From assembly GCA_030998225.1 (NCBI GenBank), contig JAPYXD010000737.1, positions 2,294,001-2,358,000 of the forward strand: a stretch of DNA of 64,000 nt, read 5' to 3'. Under the pieces are notes generated by a model. That model was not told the origin of the DNA and did no database searches. It was given only the letters and a program-made list of their open reading frames with translations. Numbering within the stretch: the first letter of the stretch is position 1; every line of letters starts with the position of its first letter. This DNA comes from Diplolepis rosae (lineage: Eukaryota; Arthropoda; Insecta; Hymenoptera; Diplolepididae). Both the position numbers and the translations under genes were made by a program. Of the stretch, positions 59,034-64,000 are shown piece after piece.

Positions 59034-59330
59034 AAATCGCATCGGGGCCTGCACCTGCGGTCCTGCGTCTTGGGCGGACTTGGCTGTCCACGTCGTTCGG
59101 GGGAGGAATCGCTTTATTCCTCCCCTGGCCGGGGCGGCTAGTCGGTCTGCCTAACGGGTATGCGGCCGTGGATGGGAGTCCCGGGCGAACGGATGGCGGA
59201 AGAGTCGTACGCGACTTTAAGCTGGAACCAACCACCCGTGAAGTTTAAAGCCGAAAGGCGGTTCCACGGGTGGTGTATTGGTTCGAGAGAGGGGGCTTTA
59301 TGGTTTTAACAGGTATGCCTAGACCCGTCC
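59034..59330 (+). other. 3' untranslated region of R1 copy 2
   Basis: GC-rich, following the ORF2 stop. Contains an inverted pair CCACCCGTG (59232) and CACGGGTGG (59265) forming a strong stem, a structure that could serve RT recognition. Confidence 0.5.
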
Positions 59331-59340
59331 TAGGAGAGTC

Positions 59341-59943
59341 ATGTACAACGTCTATAAAAGATTTCGCCATTTTTCCTGCTCACCAAAAAAAAAAAGCAAA
59401 GATCATTTTTCAAAATATGGAAAACCTCTCAAAATAATTACGGACCATAAGAGTCAATTTACTTCTCCTATTTGGTCCGAATTCTTCAAAGAGAATGATA
59501 TTCAACCTATTCTTATCTGTTTTTTCTTTAATAAGATACCCTTAAAGTAATATCATGAAAAATCCAAAGGGAACTATCAAGATTCTTGAGACCTTATTTG
59601 GAGAGAACCATAGCTCGTGGTGGAGCTCAATAAACATTATTGAAAGCTGCATGAATAAAACTTATCATGAAACTATTGACTTTACTTCTATTGGACTACA
59701 TTTAAACAAAAAACCGAAATGAGCATGCACAAATTGGTTAAATTTTCCTCCTAATGGCACTGAAATTAATTATGAAAGGAAATTAGAAATAGCCAAGGAT
59801 ATTTCTAGGAAGGGGAAAAACAGAGCTACGAAGTTCAATGAAGCCCATCATTTAACTTCAATTAGGATTGATAATGGCCAGTCTGAAAACCAATATATTT
59901 TGTTTAGAAACAAAAACAACTACAAAAATATAAAAATATAAAA
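59341..59943 (+). pseudogene. Ty3/gypsy integrase core remnant
   Basis: Reads HFSKYGKPLKIITDHKSQFT and SPIWSEFFKENDIQPIL: the second catalytic Asp region (ITDxGxQF, Gly replaced by Lys). After frameshifts, ETLFGENHSSWWSSINIIES and ETIDFTSIGLHLNKKPK follow, ending in FNEAHHLTSIRIDNGQSENQ. Decayed. Confidence 0.65.
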
Positions 59944-60364
59944 CGATGATCTTTATTAAGTCTTGTTGATGAATGTTCTTGTTTGATCACTGAAGTTAAG
60001 AAACTTCAGTTGCGGTTGGCAGTTAAATAAGTTGAATTTTTTCTCTCTTTATTATACATAATGATAATTTGGTACAGTCTTAAAACGATAATGATAAGAA
60101 TATAAGAATCCATCATTTCTTTTTTAAACCGAATTAATCTTTTGCAAGATAGAGATTATTTCGTTTAGGGGGGCGTTAAAATGGTTGAGTCTAATTTGGT
60201 AAGACCTCACCACGTTTTGACGGCCTATTTTGTTCAGGAGAGCAGACAGCACTACACTAAGTCGAGTGTCTTTCTCCCTTTGTAAAACACTTTTTAATTC
60301 TTAGAAAAATAAAATTGATGAAAAATTACTTAAAAAATTGAGGAATATTAATAATTTGAATAAA
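59944..60364. other. AT-rich spacer, no recognised gene
   Basis: Nothing recognised. Confidence 0.3.
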
Positions 60365-60505
60365 AAGCTCTACCAGAAAGATGGGAAAAAGTTGAGGCTA
60401 ATGATGGGCAATACTTTGAATGATTCATTTGCAACCATTTTTTCACAATAAAGTTGCATTTTCATCAAAAAAACGGTGGGAACTTAGTTGCGCGCCTAAT
60501 AATAA
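60365..60505 (+). pseudogene. mariner 3' end fragment
   Basis: KALPERWEKVEANDGQYFE-stop is the end of a mariner transposase, followed by AAAAACGGTGGGAACTTAGT, a terminus related to the AAACGGCGGAAACTTATT end of the 11-kb derivative. Confidence 0.6.
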
Positions 60506-60654
60506 TAACAAATTGGTATCTCAAAGAAACTAACTAGTGTAGGCATGTAAATTTTTCTTCAAAACATCTTATACATCATGAAATTGGTATTATAAAGAAC
60601 CTAGTGAATCATGCAATCTTTCTTCAAGACATACCAAGGTCGTTCAATAAGTAA

Positions 60655-60960
60655 CTTGGTTCGATGTGAAAGACAGCAAATTCAGTTTTGTATCGTACCT
60701 TATTTTTTTATTTAATCTCCTCGAAGTTCGAAGCACTTGGCCCAACGTCTGTCCAGGTCACCGAATCCTTCCCTAAAGTGTTTTCTACAAAGCCTCGAAA
60801 TAGTCGTTAAAGACATTCGGCAGATGTTCGCATGCGATTTCGTTCTCGCTCTAGAGTAAGCAAACGTGGCACCCATCGTGAGTACAGTTTTTTCATGTGA
60901 ATTTCATGATGCGAAATAAAATGTACCTTGTCATTTCAGATGTCTATGGACTCTGGTTAC
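60655..60960 (-). pseudogene. mariner remnant, internally deleted
   Basis: Minus-strand SRWVPRLLTLERERNRMR (linker region) is joined by deletion to LDRRWAKCFELRGD, the transposase end. The left end GTCGTTCAATAAGTAAC is similar to the terminus of the 18.8-kb element. Confidence 0.6.
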
Positions 60961-61087
60961 ACGCCCTTTTTCTCGCCTGTCTGCTAAAACGATATCATAG
61001 ACTTTGTCAGTGTTTTATGGCGTCACTGCAGAAATATTTGAGATATTAAGTTCAAATTTATTGTGGGTGTAGAGCAAGCATTACATT

Positions 61088-62040
61088 TTATGAATGAAAT
61101 TCGATATCGGTCATATGACCACCACGAGCCCGTTTACAGCGGTCGATTCTTTGGACCCAATTTTCCACCACTCTGGCACACATTTCGACCGGAACGTTGG
61201 CAATTTCGCGTTGGATGTTGTCTTTGAGGTCGTCTAAAGTTGCTGGCTTGTTGGCATAAACCAGTGACTTCATATGGCCCCATAAAAAGAAATCCAATGG
61301 CGTCAGATCGCATGAACGAGGCGGCCTTTCGACCGGACCATTTCTTGAGATAACACATTCACCGAATTTGCCTTTTAATAAATCGATTGTGACGAGTGCT
61401 GTGTGGCTAGTGGCACCGTCTTGTTGAAACTACATATCGTTGATGTCAAATTCATCTAATTCTGGCCACAAATAATCCTCCAACATAGCACGATAGCGCT
61501 CACCATTGACGGTAACATGACGGTCGTTTTCACCCACAAAAAAATACGGCCCAATCACACCTCCGGCATGAAAACCGCACCAAACAGTCACTTTTTGCGG
61601 ATGCAACGGCGTCTCAAGAAGGACATTTGGGCTTGTTGCTGACCAATAACGCATATTTTGCTTATTAACAAAGCCATTGAGCCAGAAATGAGCTTCATCG
61701 CTGAAGATGATTTTTCGATGAAATTCTTCATTTCCTTCAAGCTTTGCCAGAGCCCAATTGGAGAAGTTTCGGCGTTGCAAATGATCAAGTGGCTTTAGTT
61801 CTTGAGTCGGTTTAATCTTGAAAGCATGTAGGCCAAGATCTTTTCGCAAAATACGCCACAGTGTCGTTTGAGCGATGCCCAATTCTTGAGAACGACGTGG
61901 AATCGACTGATTTCGCTCATTTTGAATTGAAATGAAAATTGGAGTAAGCGCTCTTAAAGTTGCGACCACCTACTCAGAATTTCGCTAGTAATTTTTAATA
62001 ATTTCCAAACGTTGCTGGTTCGTGAACTTTACTATGATGA
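61088..62040 (-). pseudogene. Tc1/mariner-superfamily transposase, DD41D-like, one stop
   Basis: One minus-strand frame broken only by TAG at 61430-61432, where Trp (TGG) is expected before FQQDGATSHTALV. The N-terminus reads KFTNQQRLEIIKNY; then SQELGIAQTTLWRILRKDLG, RKIIFSDEAHFWLNGFVNKQ (first Asp), FQQDGATSHTA (second Asp) and SCDLTPLDFFLWGHMKSL (third Asp). By my count the last two Asp residues are about 41 residues apart, which resembles the DD41D group. An apparent stop also lies at the N-terminus (near 61997). The C-terminal NWVQRIDRCKRARGGH is intact. Terminal repeats were not found. Confidence 0.75.
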
Positions 62041-62059
62041 AAATGTTGACTTTAACTAA

Positions 62060-62943
62060 CGTTTTGACATTGACAGTTCATTAAAAAAGTTTAAGGGCGC
62101 GTTCATATAAAGATACGAAATTATTATGTCCCTATTGGAAAACCCTTTATAAGAAAAAAAGAGAATAACAACATAAAGAAAATCACTATATTCAACATTT
62201 GAATAATTCTTATATGTCATTGAACTAATTTTCTTAAGTGAAAACATACAACTTTTGAATTTGACCGCGCATTTTGCACTTCCTACTTCTGCCACTAGAT
62301 GCCTGTCTTTTTCACATCATTTTTAATAGCATAAGAATCAGGAATATAATATCCGTATTTTACTTGCAGATTAAATCAAATTTATCGAAACAGGTTTGTA
62401 CGTGAATGTATTTTATTTTCTATTTTCTCATTCTTATTCTCCTTCATTTTTTATTCTTATCAGTTTATTTCTGGAATTATTCTGACTTTCATTATTGTAT
62501 CTAATAATCTCTTTTTCAATTCGAGAAAAGCACTTTTTTCACGATGACCTCTGAAAATGTGATCAAAATTTGGTAATCTCGCTGGAAGCGATGTATCGAC
62601 TTAGAAGGAGCCTATTCTGAAACCTTTTAATGTGTTGTACCGATCTGTTCAATATAATTTTTTTAATCGATTCACTGACATTACTTTTCGGACAAACCAT
62701 GTAGGTAATAAAGTAATAATGATGACACAATTATCATACAATACAGATAGTGAAAATGTAGTTGTATTACAATCAGTATGTTTGTTTGTTAATCAGTTTC
62801 TTTTCAATTACTTATAATTTATTAATAATTATGTTTTTATATTTAAAAATTCTTTATTGTTTATTCAGCTACAAATAACTAACTGGTAACAAAATAATAA
62901 TATATAAAAATGATAATAATAAATAACAATAATAAAATAATAA
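62060..62943. other. AT-rich sequence, no recognised gene
   Basis: Includes TATTATGTCCCTATTGG near 62127; otherwise nothing recognised. Confidence 0.35.
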
Positions 62944-62987
62944 TTTAAAGAATTTGAAAATCTTCCTGTGGAAAAAATGACGCTATC

Positions 62988-63058
62988 GACTGCGCTGGGA
63001 TTCGAGCCCAGGTCTTTCGATTGCCGGTCGACTGCTCTGACCACTGAGCTACACAGGC
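62988..63058 (-). tRNA. tRNA-like unit 1
   Basis: 71 nt on the minus strand. A box TAGCTCAGTGG, B box GGCTCGAATCC (one change from consensus). The acceptor stem GCCTGTG pairs with CGCAGTC except for one mismatch and one wobble; the T stem CTGGG/CCCAG is perfect; the anticodon loop CCGGCAA would give GGC (Ala) but lacks U33. A TTTTTT terminator lies just downstream (62972-62977 on the plus strand). Confidence 0.7.
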
Positions 63059-63329
63059 GTCCGACATCTCTTTCTCCACAGGAAGATCTCCTTATATCGC
63101 CTGGTGGCTCAGCCTTGCGGCTGTAAAATGATTTCAAATTAATTAGTTGAGTTTGAAATTTTTTGTCACTGCCTACATTATCGGAGGATCACTAGTCGCG
63201 TGTCAGATAGGATACGTTGTCGACAGGTGTCCTCGTAGACAATTTCAAGCTCTTATATCGCAAATAATGCAAATAAATTTAATATTTTAAAGAATTTGAA
63301 AATCTTCCTGTGGAAAAAATGACGCTTTC

Positions 63330-63400
63330 GACTGCGCTGGGATTCGAGCCCAGGTCTTTCGATTGCCGGTCGACTGCTCTGACCACTGAGCTACACAGGC
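63330..63400 (-). tRNA. tRNA-like unit 2
   Basis: Same 71-nt structure as unit 1, with identical A and B boxes and a downstream T-run. Confidence 0.7.
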
Positions 63401-63671
63401 GTCCGACATCTCTTTCTCCACAGGAAGATCTCCTTATATCGCCTAGTGGCTCAGCCTTGCGGCTGTAAAATGATTTCAAATTAATTAGTTGAGTTTGAAA
63501 TTTTTTGTCACTGCCTACATTATCGGAGGATCACTAGTCGCGTGTCAGATAGGATACGTTGTCGACAGGTGTCCTCGTAGACAATTTCAAGCTCTTATAT
63601 CGCAAATAATGCAAATAAATTTAATATTTTAAAGAATTTGAAAATCTTCCTGTGGAAAAAATGACGCTTTC

Positions 63672-63742
63672 GACTGCGCTGGGATTTGAGCCCAGGTCTT
63701 TCGATTGCCGGTCGACTGCTCTGACCACTGAGCTACACAGGC
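63672..63742 (-). tRNA. tRNA-like unit 3
   Basis: Same as the others except for one base in the B box: on the plus strand GGGATTTGAGCC replaces GGGATTCGAGCC, which changes the conserved CGA of the T-loop. Confidence 0.65.
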
Positions 63743-64000
63743 GTCCGACATCTCTTTCTCCACAGGAAGATCTTATATCGCCTAGTGGCTCAGCCTTGCG
63801 GCTGTAAAATGATTTCAAAATTAATTAGTTGAGTTTGAAATTTTTGTCACTGCCTACATTATCGGAGGATCACTAGTCGCGTGTCAGATAGGATACGTTG
63901 TCGACAGGTGTCCTCGTAGACAATTTCAAGCTCTTATATCGCAAATAATGCAAATAAATTTAATATTTTAAAGAATTTGAAAATCTTCCTGTGGAAAAAA

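Larger units (their letters stand above)
62944..64000. repeat. 342-bp tandem array with tRNA-like units
   Basis: Three full units and the start of a fourth, cut by the window end. Period 342 bp measured between matching tRNA-like starts (62988, 63330, 63672). Each unit contains TCTTCCTGTGGA and its inverse TCCACAGGAAGA flanking the tRNA-like part, then a spacer with GTCGACAGGTGTCCTCGTAG. Units are nearly identical, so the array is young or homogenised. Confidence 0.92.

Noticed and set aside
62865..63818. Repeated open frames with RLCSSVVRAVDRQSKDLGSNPSA
   Set aside because: These are translations of the tRNA-like repeat unit on the minus strand, a known artefact, not proteins.
1..64000. CRISPR arrays, operons, prophage or bacterial regulatory sites
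   Set aside because: Spliced exons and insect transposons show eukaryotic nuclear DNA; the only regular array is the 342-bp tRNA-like satellite.

Overview
This is insect-like nuclear DNA: AT-rich, with spliceosomal introns and a dense pile of decayed insect-type transposable elements (Ty3/gypsy, R1-type LINEs, many mariner/Tc1 relatives, Transib, hAT and piggyBac-like MITEs, foldback elements). A hymenopteran or similar insect is plausible, but the sequence alone does not settle the species. No prokaryotic, phage or CRISPR features were seen.

The one clear host gene is an AP endonuclease (Rrp1/APEX1 type) on the minus strand. Four exons at 44402-44528, 11861-12004, 11614-11757 and 9671-9851 fit together: three split codons join exactly across GT/AG sites. 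Its first and last exons were not found. The intron between the first two visible exons is about 32.4 kb and holds most of the window's transposons. A second, unrecognised pair of minus-strand exons may lie at 45199-45455.

Layout. 1-2.9 kb: decayed gypsy element. 3.2-5.1 kb: tandem repeat, piggyBac-like MITE, DDE+SWIM transposase remnant and a 0.6-kb repeat whose inverted sister lies at 56.6-57.2 kb. 5.8-7.8 kb: Transib (RAG1-like) transposase, one long frame broken by two stops and one frameshift. 9.7-12.0 kb: Rrp1 exons. 10.9-13.6 kb: mariner copies, including two deletion derivatives with the same stop. 15.4-16.4 kb: palindromic element with 5-bp target duplication. 17-20 kb: second inverted repeat and two mariners, one complete at both ends. 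20.9-30.3 kb: gypsy fragments on both strands, one reverse transcriptase split by a 2.1-kb LTR-like insertion. 30.3-33 kb: R1 LINE copy joined to a foldback relative. 33.7-35.2 kb: GC-rich tandem repeat fused to a Tc1/IS630-type transposase. 36.6-43.2 kb: satellites and remnants of four transposon proteins. 45.6-46.4 kb: LINE remnant and tRNA-like relic. 48.4-52.2 kb: 3.8-kb palindromic element with 8-bp target duplication. 53.3-54.0 kb: hAT-type MITE. 57.7-59.3 kb: second R1 copy sharing its defects with the first. 59.3-62.1 kb: integrase and mariner/Tc1 remnants. 62.9-64.0 kb: a 342-bp tandem array, each unit carrying a tRNA-like gene with Pol III boxes and a T-run terminator.

Almost every transposon gene here is broken. 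The biological interest lies in nested insertions with exact target duplications, in shared lesions that show defective copies have spread, and in the large palindromic elements and tRNA-like array.
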